In this document: piece after piece, positions 6,987 through 16,136 of the stretch | How the letters are laid out: the number at the start of each line of letters is the position of its first letter | Position numbering within the stretch: the first letter of the stretch is position 1 | From: Pseudomonas putida | Lineage (GTDB): Bacteria; Pseudomonadota; Gammaproteobacteria; Pseudomonadales; Pseudomonadaceae | Assembly (NCBI RefSeq): GCF_001941965.1 | Contig: NZ_MKZO01000021.1 | Location: 1 to 64,000 of the forward strand | Length of the DNA: 64,000 nucleotides | Direction of reading: 5' to 3' | Position numbers and translations under genes: made by a program | Notes under the pieces: generated by a model | What the model saw: the letters and a program-made list of their open reading frames with translations, nothing else | Database searches by the model: none | Told to the model about the DNA's origin: nothing

Positions 6987-9214
6987 TGAGCACTGAACAG
7001 CTGCCCCTCGGCGAGCCGGTCAACCTGTCGCGGCGCCGTTTCCTGCTCGCCAGTGCCGGCGCTGCGGCCGGCGCCCTGGTCATTGGCTGCGGCCTGCCCC
7101 TGGGCATCAGCCGCGTCGAAGCCGCCGAGACTGCGGCGCCCGGCATCAAAGTCCCGGCCCTGCTGGAAATCCGCCCCGACGGCCGCGTGCGCCTGCTTTG
7201 TTCGTTCATGGAAGGCGGCCAGGGCATCTACACCGCCATGGCGCAGATCGTCGGCGAGGAACTGGATGTCGACCCCGCCCACTTCATCGTCGAAGCCGCG
7301 CCGGCCGGCCCGGCCTTCGTGGTGATGGACAACGGCCTGCGCATCACCGGCGGCAGCATGTCGGTGCGCACCAGCTACCCGACCATGCGCAAGCTCGGCG
7401 CCCTGACCCGGGCCATGTTGCTGCAGGCAGCCAGCGAACGATTGAAGGTGCCGGTCAGCGAACTGACCACCGAGCCCGGCCGGGTGATCCACGCCTCGTC
7501 CGGCCGCTCCCTCGGCTACGGCGAACTGGCCGAACGGGCGATGGACCTGCCGGTCCCGAACGCCGACAGCGTGCCGCTGCGCGACCCGAGCCAGTTCCGC
7601 TGGATCGGCAAGCCGGTACAGCGCGTCGATGCCTACGACAAGTCCACCGGCAAGGCCGTGTACAGCATCGATATCAAGGTCGAGGGCATGCTCCATGCCG
7701 CCGTGCAGCACGCGCCGCGCCTGGGCATGACGGTCGGCAGCGTACGCAACGAAGACCAGGTCAAGGCCATGAAGGGCGTGCATTCCGTGCACCGTCTGCC
7801 GGGCGCCATGGCGGTGGTCGCCGAACGCTGGTGGCACGCCAAGCGTGCGGCCGAAGCCTTGCAGGTGGACTGGCAGGAAGCCGGCCCCGACTCGAAACTA
7901 CGGCCCATGCCGGCGGACTTCTCCAGCGACGGCCATCGCGAGCGCCTGGCTGCAGAAACCGGCCCGGGCCGCGAAGCGGAGAAGGAAGGTGATTTCGCCA
8001 GCGCCTGGAGCAAGGCGACCACCAAGGTCGAAGCCACCTACCACAACCAGTACCTCAACCACGCCCAGCTCGAACCGCCGTCGGCCACCGCCCGCTTCAA
8101 CCCGGACGGCACGCTGGAAGTGTGGCTGCCGAACCAGGCGCCGGACATGTTCCGCGCCGATATCGCCAAGCGCACCGGCCTCGATCCGGAAAAGATCAGC
8201 CTGCATTCGCCGCTGCTCGGCGGCTTCTTCGGGCGCCACTTCCTCTACGAAAGCGCCAACCCGTACCCCCAGGCCATCGAACTGGCCAAGGCCACCGGGC
8301 GCCCGATCAAGCTGATCTGGAGCCGCGAGGAAGAGTTCGTCCGTGATGCCCTGCGGCCCATGGCCGTGGTCAGGTTCCGCGCCGCGCTGGACCAGGACGG
8401 TTTGCCCGTGGCCCTGGAAGCAGTCAGCGCCACCGAAGGCCCCACCGAAGCCATCGCCGGCAAGCAAGGGGAAAAAATCGACAACACGGCCGTCGAGGGC
8501 CTGGCCGGCAAGGCCTACGCCATCGCCAACCGGCGTATCGCCCAGAACTACGTGAAAGGCCCGGCGATGCTGGGTTACTGGCGTTCGGTGGGCAACTCGC
8601 TGAACGACTTCTTCTACGAAGCCTTCCTCGACGAGCTGGCCGACCAGGGCAAGCACGACCCCTTCGACCTGCGCTTGAAACTGCTGCGCGACAACCCGCG
8701 CCTGACCACCCTGCTCAAGGCCGTGGGCGAGTTGTCCGGCGGTTGGAAACGCGGCCCGTATATCGCCGAAGACGGCACCCGTCGCGCCCGTGGCGTGGCC
8801 ATGGCCTCGCCGTTCGGCTCGGAAGCGGCGGTGATCGCCGAGGTGTCCATCGAGCACGGCCAGGTCAAGGTCCACGAGATCTGGCAGGCGATTGACCCGG
8901 GCAGCATCGTCAACCCGGCGATCATCGACGCCCAGGTCAATGGCGCAGTGGCCCTGGGGTTGTCCCAGGCGCTGGTGGAGGAAGCCGTGTATATCGACGG
9001 CAAGCCACGGGCACGCAACTACGACCTGTACCCGATCCTGCCCCCGGCGCGCATGGCCCGGGTGCATGTGAAGATCATCGAAAGCGGCGCGAAGATGGGC
9101 GGCATCGGCGAACCACCGCTGCCGGCCACGGCGCCGGCGGTGGCCAATGCCGTGGCGCACCTGACCGGCCAGCGCATTCGCAGCATGCCGCTGTCACGCT
9201 ACAACTTCAGCTAA
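6986..9214 (+). CDS. iorB: Periplasmic molybdopterin-binding catalytic subunit, IorB-like
   Basis: A 742-residue protein with a twin-arginine signal (SRRRFLLASAGAAAGALVIG, from residue 15), so it folds in the cytoplasm with its cofactor and is exported by Tat, probably carrying the small subunit along. The catalytic-base motif GIGEPP is at 707-711 with Glu709. The family hydroxylates aldehydes or N-heterocyclic rings using water-derived oxygen. There is no FAD subunit; the cytochrome c encoded ten bases downstream is the expected electron acceptor. Length is typical for IorB (about 740-780). Substrate is not determinable here. Confidence 0.88.
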   Translation: MSTEQLPLGEPVNLSRRRFLLASAGAAAGALVIGCGLPLGISRVEAAETAAPGIKVPALLEIRPDGRVRLLCSFMEGGQGIYTAMAQIVGEELDVDPAHFIVEAAPAGPAFVVMDNGLRITGGSMSVRTSYPTMRKLGALTRAMLLQAASERLKVPVSELTTEPGRVIHASSGRSLGYGELAERAMDLPVPNADSVPLRDPSQFRWIGKPVQRVDAYDKSTGKAVYSIDIKVEGMLHAAVQHAPRLGMTVGSVRNEDQVKAMKGVHSVHRLPGAMAVVAERWWHAKRAAEALQVDWQEAGPDSKLRPMPADFSSDGHRERLAAETGPGREAEKEGDFASAWSKATTKVEATYHNQYLNHAQLEPPSATARFNPDGTLEVWLPNQAPDMFRADIAKRTGLDPEKISLHSPLLGGFFGRHFLYESANPYPQAIELAKATGRPIKLIWSREEEFVRDALRPMAVVRFRAALDQDGLPVALEAVSATEGPTEAIAGKQGEKIDNTAVEGLAGKAYAIANRRIAQNYVKGPAMLGYWRSVGNSLNDFFYEAFLDELADQGKHDPFDLRLKLLRDNPRLTTLLKAVGELSGGWKRGPYIAEDGTRRARGVAMASPFGSEAAVIAEVSIEHGQVKVHEIWQAIDPGSIVNPAIIDAQVNGAVALGLSQALVEEAVYIDGKPRARNYDLYPILPPARMARVHVKIIESGAKMGGIGEPPLPATAPAVANAVAHLTGQRIRSMPLSRYNFS

Positions 9215-9224
9215 GGGGCCGTCG

Positions 9225-10538
9225 ATGACTGTGAAACGACTGGGCCTGCTGGTCCTGCTGTGCGTTGCTGTGCTGGGCTGGTACGTCACCCGCACCCCCG
9301 CCTCGCCTTTTGTGGCGCAGGCGGACGACGGGGCGGATGAGCAACTTATCAAGCGCGGCGAATATGTCGCCCGTCTCAGTGACTGCGTGGCCTGCCACAG
9401 CCTGCCGGAGGGGCGTCCCTTTGCCGGTGGTCTGAAGATGGACACGCCACTGGGGGCGATCTACGCCACCAATATCACCCCGGACCGCGAGCACGGTATC
9501 GGCACCTACAGCCTCGCCGACTTCGACCGCGCCGTGCGCCATGGCGTGCGGCCGGATGGCGGGCGGCTGTATCCGGCGATGCCCTACCCGTCCTACGCCA
9601 GGCTTAGCGATGAGGACGTGCGGGCGCTGTATGCCTTCTTCAGCAAGGGCGTGGCGCCGGTTGCCGAGGCGAACAAGCCGGGCGAGATTCCCTGGCCGTT
9701 GAACCTGCGCTGGCCGATCGCGCTGTGGAACGGGCTGTTCAGTCACTCCGCGCCCCATGCCGATAATGCGGGCAAGGACGCGCTATGGAATCGCGGCGCC
9801 TACATCGTCGAAGGTCCTGGCCACTGTGGCAGTTGCCATACGCCACGGGGCCTGGCCTTCAACGAAAAGGCCCTGGACGGCAGCAAGCACGCCTACCTCT
9901 CCGGCGCCCTGCTGGATGGCTGGTATGCGCCAAGCCTGCGCGACGACCCGAATACCGGGCTGGGGCGCTGGAGCGAAGCGGAGATCGCGCAGTTCCTCAA
10001 GACCGGGCGTAACAAACATGCGGTGGTGTTCGGCTCGATGACCGAGGCGTTCAACAACTCCACGCAGTTCATGACCGATGACGACCTCGCCTCGATTGCC
10101 CGCTATCTCAAGTCGCTGCCGGGTGATCCGCAGCGCGATGGGCCGGCATGGCAGTACCAGGCGGCGCAGGCCGATGCGCCGGGCGCGCATACCTATGCGA
10201 CCCGCTGTGCGTCCTGCCATGGTCTCGACGGGCGTGGGCAAAGCGAATGGATGCCACCGCTGGCGGGGGCTTCTTCGTCAATGGCCCATGAGAATGCGTC
10301 GAGCATCAACATCACCTTGAATGGTGCGCAGCGGGTGGTGGCGGCCGGGGTGCCGGATGCCTACCGGATGCCGGCGTTCAGGGAGCAGTTGTCGGATCGG
10401 GAGATTGCCGAGGTGTTGAGTTTCGTCAGGACGCAATGGGGGAATCAGGGCGGTGCTGTGGATGTAAAGGATGTTGGAAAGCTGCGCGAGCGCACCGACC
10501 CGGCGAGTGCCAGCCCGATCGTGCTGCGCATGCGCTGA
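9225..10538 (+). CDS. Membrane-anchored tri-haem cytochrome c
   Basis: A 437-residue protein with an N-terminal hydrophobic anchor (about residues 5-21) and three haem c sites: CVACH (54-58), CGSCH (201-205) and CASCH (328-332). The layout is that of alcohol/gluconate dehydrogenase cytochrome subunits (AdhB-like), each domain with a downstream Met ligand candidate. It starts ten bases after the IorB-like stop, so it should take electrons from that periplasmic enzyme and deliver them to quinone or the respiratory chain. Confidence 0.9.
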   Translation: MTVKRLGLLVLLCVAVLGWYVTRTPASPFVAQADDGADEQLIKRGEYVARLSDCVACHSLPEGRPFAGGLKMDTPLGAIYATNITPDREHGIGTYSLADFDRAVRHGVRPDGGRLYPAMPYPSYARLSDEDVRALYAFFSKGVAPVAEANKPGEIPWPLNLRWPIALWNGLFSHSAPHADNAGKDALWNRGAYIVEGPGHCGSCHTPRGLAFNEKALDGSKHAYLSGALLDGWYAPSLRDDPNTGLGRWSEAEIAQFLKTGRNKHAVVFGSMTEAFNNSTQFMTDDDLASIARYLKSLPGDPQRDGPAWQYQAAQADAPGAHTYATRCASCHGLDGRGQSEWMPPLAGASSSMAHENASSINITLNGAQRVVAAGVPDAYRMPAFREQLSDREIAEVLSFVRTQWGNQGGAVDVKDVGKLRERTDPASASPIVLRMR

Positions 10539-10560
10539 TCCCGGGACACCGCAATCCCCT

Positions 10561-10738
10561 GTAGGAGCTGGCTTGCCTGCGATGGACCGCAAAGCGGTCC
10601 CAAACCATCCAGCACGAGTTGTGGTCATATGAAGTTGTGGATTCAGCGCCTGGTCGATTGTGGTTTTCCAGATACCCCGGCGTGGCAGGTTTTGGGACCG
10701 CTTCGCGGTCCATCGCAGGCAAGCCAGCTCCTACAGGG
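10561..10738. repeat. Inverted pair of REP-like elements, diverged subtype
   Basis: GTAGGAGCTGGCTTGCCTGC starts at 10561 and continues to a GACCGCAAAGCGGTC hairpin; the reverse-complement copy lies at 10694-10738. This subtype has CTGCGAT instead of the CAGCGAT of the common REP here, and carries an extra GC-rich hairpin. The 92 bases between the arms show no gene. Confidence 0.85.
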
Positions 10739-10780
10739 ATCGCGGCCAGCCTGAACGTCATATCAACAGAGGCCCACCCC

Positions 10781-11809
10781 ATGGAAAGCATCGACCTCCT
10801 GGTCCTGCGCACCGCCCACGACTGGCTCACCTCGGGCCAGCGCACCCTGCTGGCCACGGTGGTCCGCACCTGGGGCTCTTCCCCGCGCCCGGTCGGCTCG
10901 ATGATGGCCCTGCGCGGCGATGGCCGGGTCATCGGCAGTGTTTCCGGTGGCTGTATCGAGGACGATTTGATCCATCGCTACACCACCGCTTATGAAGGTC
11001 CCGGACTACCCAACGGTTTGCCGCGCCTGGTGCGCTACGGCATCGACGCCGACGAAGCCCACCGCTTTGGCCTGCCCTGCGGCGGAACGCTGGAAATCGT
11101 CCTCGAATTTGCGCCCTGCGCCGACAGCCTGGGCCAGCTTCTCCAGCATCTCGACAACGGCCACCTGGTGCGCCGCAGCCTTGATCTCGCTAGCGGCCGG
11201 GTCTCGCTTCGAACCACGCTCAACCCTGAACAGTTCGCCTTCGATGGCGAACGCATGCTCACCACCCTCGGCCCCGGCTACCGCATGTTGCTGATCGGTG
11301 CCGGTGCCCTCGCCGAATACCTGGCGACCATGGCGCAGTTCAACGGCTTCAAGGTCAGCGTCTGCGACCCGCGCCCGGAGTACATGGAGGCCTGGAGTCT
11401 TGACGGTGTCGAGCAATTGGTCGGTATGCCCGACGATATCGTCCGCGCCTTCGCTCCCGATTTGCGCACCTGCATCATAGCCCTCAGCCACGACCCCAAA
11501 CTGGATGACCTGGCGCTGCTGGAGGCCCTGCACAGCCCGGCGTTCTATATCGGCGCGATCGGGTCGCGGCGTAACAGCCAGAGCCGGCGCGAGCGGTTGA
11601 TCGAGCATTTTGGGGAGACGGAGGCGTCGTTACAGCGGCTGCATGGGCCGATCGGAATCTATATCGGCAGCAAGACCCCGGCGGAGATTGCGGTGAGTGT
11701 GATGGCGGAGGTGCTGGCAGAGAAGAATGCGGTGGTGTTGCCAACGGAGTTTTCCGTGGTCAAGGCCAAGCAGGCGCAGGAGTGCGACCTGCACCTGGCC
11801 GGGATTTAA
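10781..11809 (+). CDS. XdhC/CoxI-family molybdenum hydroxylase maturation protein
   Basis: A 342-residue protein with an N-terminal XdhC/CoxI domain (LLATVVRTWGSSPRPVGSMM, then GSVSGGCIEDDL) and a C-terminal Rossmann-like domain with LLIGAGALAEYLA near 168 and the conserved YIGAIGSRRN motif. The family binds the molybdenum cofactor and helps its sulphuration and insertion into xanthine oxidase-type enzymes. It sits between two such enzymes and could serve either or both. The ATG at 10781 is chosen because the upstream reading frame runs through the REP pair. Confidence 0.9.
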   Translation: MESIDLLVLRTAHDWLTSGQRTLLATVVRTWGSSPRPVGSMMALRGDGRVIGSVSGGCIEDDLIHRYTTAYEGPGLPNGLPRLVRYGIDADEAHRFGLPCGGTLEIVLEFAPCADSLGQLLQHLDNGHLVRRSLDLASGRVSLRTTLNPEQFAFDGERMLTTLGPGYRMLLIGAGALAEYLATMAQFNGFKVSVCDPRPEYMEAWSLDGVEQLVGMPDDIVRAFAPDLRTCIIALSHDPKLDDLALLEALHSPAFYIGAIGSRRNSQSRRERLIEHFGETEASLQRLHGPIGIYIGSKTPAEIAVSVMAEVLAEKNAVVLPTEFSVVKAKQAQECDLHLAGI

Positions 11810-11828
11810 GGGCGCCTGAACAGCACCC

Positions 11829-14000
11829 TCAACCCATCAGCTTCTCCACCGTCAGCGGAAAGTCCCTCACCCGCCTCCCGGTGGCATGAAACACCGCGTT
11901 GGCCACCGCCGCCGCCACGCCGACCACGCCGATTTCACCCACGCCCTTTGACCCGAGTTCATTGACGATATCGTCCGGCTCGTCGACGAAGATCACCTCG
12001 ATCTCGCCAATATCGGCGTTCACCGGGATGTGGTACTCGGCAAGGTTGTGGTTCATGTAGCGGCCCAATCGATGATCGATCTGCGTCTCTTCGTGCAGGG
12101 CCATTCCCAGCCCCCAGACCACGCCGCCGAGGATCTGGCTGCGCGCGGTCTTGGGATTGATCACCCGCCCCGCCGCCACCGCGCTCACCACCCGGCTGAC
12201 GCGCAAGGTGCCCAGGGCTTCATCGATCCGCACCTCGACGAACACCGCAGAATGGGTTGCGCTAGCGAAGCCCTGGCGCCTGGCCGACGGCTCGGCGTCG
12301 ACCCGCGCTTCCAGGTCCTCCAGCGGATACCCTCGGCCATTGACCTGCAACTGCCCGTCACGAACGATGAACGCCTCGGCTTCCAGCGCCGCCAACTCCG
12401 GATAGCGCCCCTTGGCCCAGGCCACCAGCTTGCCGCGCAGCGCCTGGCATGCCTGCCGCACCGCCGAACCTACCGACGACACAGTAAATGAACCGCCCTG
12501 CAACGGCGCCGTCGGCAGGCTGCTGTCGCCAAGCTGGAAGGTCACGTCGGCCAGTTCGGCGGCAAAGGCATCGGCGGCGATCTGGGTCATCACCGTATAG
12601 GTCCCGGTGCCGATATCGGTGGTCGCGCTGCTCACCCACAGATGTCCATCCCGGTCCAGTCGCGCACGGGCGCTGGCCTTCATCTGCATGGCTTCCCAGA
12701 CGCCGCCGGCCATGCCCCAGCCAATCAGCTCGCCCTGCTCCTGCATGCTCCGCGGTTTCGGATCGCGACTGTGCCAGCCAAAGCGCAAGGCACCCCGGGC
12801 ATAGCAGTCGAGCAGCGCCTTGCTGGAATACGGCTTGCCCTCGTTGCCATTGCTGTCGGCGAAATTGACCCGGCGCAGCTCCACCGGGTCCATCGCCAGT
12901 GCGCAGGCCAGCTCGTCCATGGCGCACTCCAGGGCGATCACCCCGGAAGCCGCACCCGGCGCGCGCATATCCAGCGGCGTGTAGACGTCCAGCGGTACCA
13001 GGCGGTAACCCATGGCAACGTTGTCGCAGCGGTACAGCATCCCCGACCACTCCACCAGATGCTCGGTGAAATCCTCGAAGCGCGAGGTCTGCCCGGTCGC
13101 CTCGTGGGAGATCGCCAGCAGTCCGCCTTGCGGGTCCGCACCGAGCTGCATGCGCTGCACGGTGCGCGGACGATAACCGAAGGTGAACATCTGCTGGCGG
13201 GTCAGGGTGACCCGCACGGAGCGCTGCAACAGCAGCGCCGCCATCACCGCCAGGGTCAACTGGTACTGCGGGCGCAAGCCGGAGCCGAAGGCGCCGCCGA
13301 CATAGGCCGCGCACACCCGCACCTTGTCCTTGGGCAGGTCGAAGACCTTGTGCAGGTAGTCCTGACTGTTCTGGGTACCTTGGGTCTTGTCGTGGACCTG
13401 GAGGCTGCCGTCCGCGTTGTAGATCACCGTCGAGGCGTGGGGCTCCATCGGGTTGTGGTGCTCGATCGGCGTGCTGTAGGTGGCATCGACCTTGTACGCT
13501 GCGGACTCGAAGGCTTTGGCGAAGTCGCCCCGGGGCTTGGGCAGTTCTGCCGGGGCAGCGTGGGCCTTGGGCAGATCGGCGAGCAGATCGGTCTGGTGTG
13601 GCTCCTCGTCGATCTCGATCCTGACCAGCGAACCGGCGTGGCGCGCCAGTTCCAGGCTCTCGGCGACCACCAGCGCCAACGGCTGGCCGCTGTACAGCAC
13701 GCGATCATTGAACAGCGGACGAAAAGGTTTGCCGTCGGCGGAGTCGGCGTCCTCATAGGACTCGTCGTCCCCGGCCATCCTCGGTCGGTTCAGATGGTGC
13801 AGCACCGCGACCACGCCGGGCACCGCCAGCGCCGCGTCGCAATCGATGCGGCGAATCCGGCCGCGGGCGACATTGCCGCTGACCACGCTGCCAAAGAGCA
13901 AGCCCTGCTCGGGGTACTCGCCGGCGTAGCGGGCGCTGCCGGTGACCTTGGCCGGGCCGTCCACCCGGTCCAGTGGCTGGCCGCTCAGGGGACTGTTCAT
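11829..14000 (-). CDS. paoC: Molybdopterin-binding subunit of a PaoC/YagR-like aldehyde oxidoreductase
   Basis: A 723-residue catalytic subunit of the xanthine oxidase family starting MNSPLSGQPLDRVDGPAKVTG, the typical PaoC-type N-terminus. The catalytic Glu is Glu689 in GSKGVGEIG. With the two genes upstream it forms a three-subunit (2Fe-2S / FAD / Mo) oxidoreductase, known in E. coli as PaoABC for aromatic aldehydes. Its ATG overlaps the FAD-subunit stop (ATGA). No Tat signal is seen on this subunit. Confidence 0.88.
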   Translation of the reverse strand: MNSPLSGQPLDRVDGPAKVTGSARYAGEYPEQGLLFGSVVSGNVARGRIRRIDCDAALAVPGVVAVLHHLNRPRMAGDDESYEDADSADGKPFRPLFNDRVLYSGQPLALVVAESLELARHAGSLVRIEIDEEPHQTDLLADLPKAHAAPAELPKPRGDFAKAFESAAYKVDATYSTPIEHHNPMEPHASTVIYNADGSLQVHDKTQGTQNSQDYLHKVFDLPKDKVRVCAAYVGGAFGSGLRPQYQLTLAVMAALLLQRSVRVTLTRQQMFTFGYRPRTVQRMQLGADPQGGLLAISHEATGQTSRFEDFTEHLVEWSGMLYRCDNVAMGYRLVPLDVYTPLDMRAPGAASGVIALECAMDELACALAMDPVELRRVNFADSNGNEGKPYSSKALLDCYARGALRFGWHSRDPKPRSMQEQGELIGWGMAGGVWEAMQMKASARARLDRDGHLWVSSATTDIGTGTYTVMTQIAADAFAAELADVTFQLGDSSLPTAPLQGGSFTVSSVGSAVRQACQALRGKLVAWAKGRYPELAALEAEAFIVRDGQLQVNGRGYPLEDLEARVDAEPSARRQGFASATHSAVFVEVRIDEALGTLRVSRVVSAVAAGRVINPKTARSQILGGVVWGLGMALHEETQIDHRLGRYMNHNLAEYHIPVNADIGEIEVIFVDEPDDIVNELGSKGVGEIGVVGVAAAVANAVFHATGRRVRDFPLTVEKLMG

Positions 14001-14989
14001 GGCTGCTCCTCCGCGGCCTGTGCCTGGCTCAGCGCACGAATGATGGCGTTCTTCGCCAGGGTGATCTTGAAGGCGTTGTGCTCCAGCGGGCGGGCATCGC
14101 GCAACAGTTGGTCGGCGAAGTCGGCCCAGGTGTCGCGGCTGGCGGGGCGACCGTGCATCGACTGCTCCAGCTCGGCCTCGCGCCAGGGTTTGTGCGCCAC
14201 GCCGCCAAGGGCCACGCGCAATTCGGCGATGCGGTTGTCGTCCGTCAGTGCCAGGCCGGCTGCCACCGATACCAGGGCAAAGGCATAGGACGCCCGGTCA
14301 CGGATCTTCAGATAACGGCAGCGCGCGACGAAGCGGGGCTGCGGCAGTTCGATGGCGACGATCAGCTCGTCCTGTGCGAGACCGTTGTCCTGTTCGGGAG
14401 TGGTGCCTGGCAGGCGATGGAAGTCGGCGAAGGGTATCGCCCGCTCGCCCTGCTTGCCGTGCACCAGCACCCGCGCGTCCAGTGCCGCCAGGGCCACGCA
14501 CAGATCCGATGGATGCACCGCCACGCACTGCTCGCTGGCGCCGAGGATCGCGTGCTGGCGATTCAGCCCGTCCCGCGCCGGACAGCCGCTGCCGGGGTGG
14601 CGTTTATTGCAGGGCACTGCCGGGTCGTAGAAGTAATGGCAGCGGGTGCGCTGCAACAGGTTGCCGCCCGTGCTGGCCATATTGCGCAACTGCGGCGAGG
14701 CCCCGGCCAGGATCGCCTGGCTCAGCAACGGATAGCGCGCCTCCACTTCCGGGTGCCAGGCCAGCTCGGCGTTGCTCACCAGGGCGCCGATGCGCAAGCC
14801 GCCGAGGGGCGTGGCGCGCACCTCGCCCAGGGGCAGGCCGGTGATATCGATCACCCGTGAGGGGCGCTCGACGTTCTCTTTCATCAGGTCGAGCAGATTG
14901 GTCCCGCCGGCGATGAAGCGTGCGTCCGGTCCGGCCTGCTGCACGGCCTGTTCGATGCTGTCGGGCTTGCTGTAGGCGAAGGGCATCAT
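13997..14989 (-). CDS. paoB: FAD-binding subunit, PaoB/YagS-like
   Basis: A 330-residue FAD subunit with the flavin-binding RFIAGGTNLLDLMK near residues 25-37. It carries the cysteine-rich insert of the PaoB branch: Cys117, 127, 136 and 155, which in E. coli PaoB ligate an additional [4Fe-4S] cluster. Two adjacent ATGs (14989 and 14986) overlap the upstream stop; GGAGG nine bases before the first makes 14989 the better choice. It overlaps PaoC at its other end, so the three subunits are translationally coupled. Confidence 0.88.
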   Translation of the reverse strand: MMPFAYSKPDSIEQAVQQAGPDARFIAGGTNLLDLMKENVERPSRVIDITGLPLGEVRATPLGGLRIGALVSNAELAWHPEVEARYPLLSQAILAGASPQLRNMASTGGNLLQRTRCHYFYDPAVPCNKRHPGSGCPARDGLNRQHAILGASEQCVAVHPSDLCVALAALDARVLVHGKQGERAIPFADFHRLPGTTPEQDNGLAQDELIVAIELPQPRFVARCRYLKIRDRASYAFALVSVAAGLALTDDNRIAELRVALGGVAHKPWREAELEQSMHGRPASRDTWADFADQLLRDARPLEHNAFKITLAKNAIIRALSQAQAAEEQP

Positions 14990-15489
14990 AGGCGTGGTCC
15001 TCCCATGTGCGGCAGTGCTTCTTCCACCGCCGCGACGATATTGCTGTACGCACCGCAGCGGCACAGGTTGCCGCTCATGGCCTCCTGGATCTGCGCCCGC
15101 GACGTCGCCCTGCCCTCACGGGCCAGGCCCACGGCGGAACAGATCTGGCCGGGGGTGCAGTAGCCGCACTGGAAGGCGTCGTGGGTGATGAACGCCTGTT
15201 GCAGCGGGTGCAGGCGGTCGCCGTCGGCGAGGCCTTCGATGGTGGTCAGTTCGTCGCCGTCGCACATGACCGCCAGGGTCAGGCAGGCGTTCACCCGGCG
15301 GCCGTTGCGCAGCACGGTGCAGGCGCCGCACTGGCCGTGGTCGCAGCCCTTTTTGCTGCCGACGAGATCGAGTTCGTCGCGCAAGAGGTCGAGCAGGGTC
15401 AGCCAGGGCGGGACCTGGAGCTGGTGGAGATTGCCGTTGATCTGCAGGCCGATGGGGTGCGTGCTCGGCTCGGTTGGGACATCGCTCAT
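14986..15489 (-). CDS. paoA: [2Fe-2S] subunit, PaoA/YagT-like, without export signal
   Basis: A 167-residue iron-sulphur subunit with Cys49, 54, 57 and 69 (GCDHGQCGAC) and Cys108, 111, 143 and 145 (CGYC, CRC). The ATG at 15489 has GAGG eight bases upstream. In E. coli PaoA carries the Tat signal that exports the whole trimer; here no twin-arginine segment occurs, even in the in-frame extension to 15558. This enzyme is therefore predicted to stay in the cytoplasm. It heads the paoABC operon, divergent from a MocA-like gene with only 59 bases between starts. Confidence 0.88.
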   Translation of the reverse strand: MSDVPTEPSTHPIGLQINGNLHQLQVPPWLTLLDLLRDELDLVGSKKGCDHGQCGACTVLRNGRRVNACLTLAVMCDGDELTTIEGLADGDRLHPLQQAFITHDAFQCGYCTPGQICSAVGLAREGRATSRAQIQEAMSGNLCRCGAYSNIVAAVEEALPHMGGPRL

Positions 15490-15548
15490 GACAAAGGCCT
15501 CACGGTAGGTATGCTTGTGCTTTTCAGGTCCGACCGGGGGGTGAAGAG

Positions 15549-16136
15549 ATGGGTTCAAAGGGATTGACCGGGGGGTGTGCCGCGCTGGTGCTGGCGGCGG
15601 GGCGCGGGCGCAGGTTCGGGAGTGACAAGCGGGTGGCGGTGTTGCCGGGCGGGAAGCGGTTGCTGGAGACGACGTTGGCGCGGGTGATGGAAGCGTTCGA
15701 TGACGTTTGGGTGGTGTTGCGACCGGGAGACGATCCGGCGGCGCTGGGTGTGGATCCGCGGGTGACCGTAGTCAGGGCTGAGCGGGCAGATGACGGGATG
15801 GGGGTGAGTCTGGCGGCTGGTATTCGGGTCGTGGCCGGGACTTCGGATGCTGAGGCGGTGGCAGTGCTGCTGGGGGATATGCCTTGGATCGAGGTGGAAA
15901 CGCTGGTGAAGTTGAAGGGGTTAGCGGGAACAGAACGGATTGTGGTGCCGGTGTTCGAGGGGAAGCGAGGTCACCCGGTGGTGTTTGGCAAGTGTTTTTG
16001 GGGGGACCTGATGGATCTGGAAGGAGATCAGGGAGGCAAGCGGGTGATCGACGGGAACCTGCAGGCGTACCTGCCCGTGGCAGTCAAGGATCATGGGGTA
16101 ACCAAGGACATGGATTCGCCCGGCCTCGCGAGCTGA
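15549..16136 (+). CDS. mocA: MocA/MobA-like molybdenum cofactor nucleotidyltransferase
   Basis: A 195-residue protein with the nucleotidyltransferase signature LVLAAGRGRRFGSDK at about 13-27, a metal-binding LLGDMPWI and the GHPVVF motif of the MocA branch. MocA adds CMP to molybdopterin to make MCD, the cofactor form used by many bacterial xanthine oxidase-type enzymes. Its position head-to-head with paoA fits a role in making the cofactor for this enzyme. The short divergent gap must hold both promoters. MobA-type GMP transfer cannot be excluded from sequence. Confidence 0.85.
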   Translation: MGSKGLTGGCAALVLAAGRGRRFGSDKRVAVLPGGKRLLETTLARVMEAFDDVWVVLRPGDDPAALGVDPRVTVVRAERADDGMGVSLAAGIRVVAGTSDAEAVAVLLGDMPWIEVETLVKLKGLAGTERIVVPVFEGKRGHPVVFGKCFWGDLMDLEGDQGGKRVIDGNLQAYLPVAVKDHGVTKDMDSPGLAS

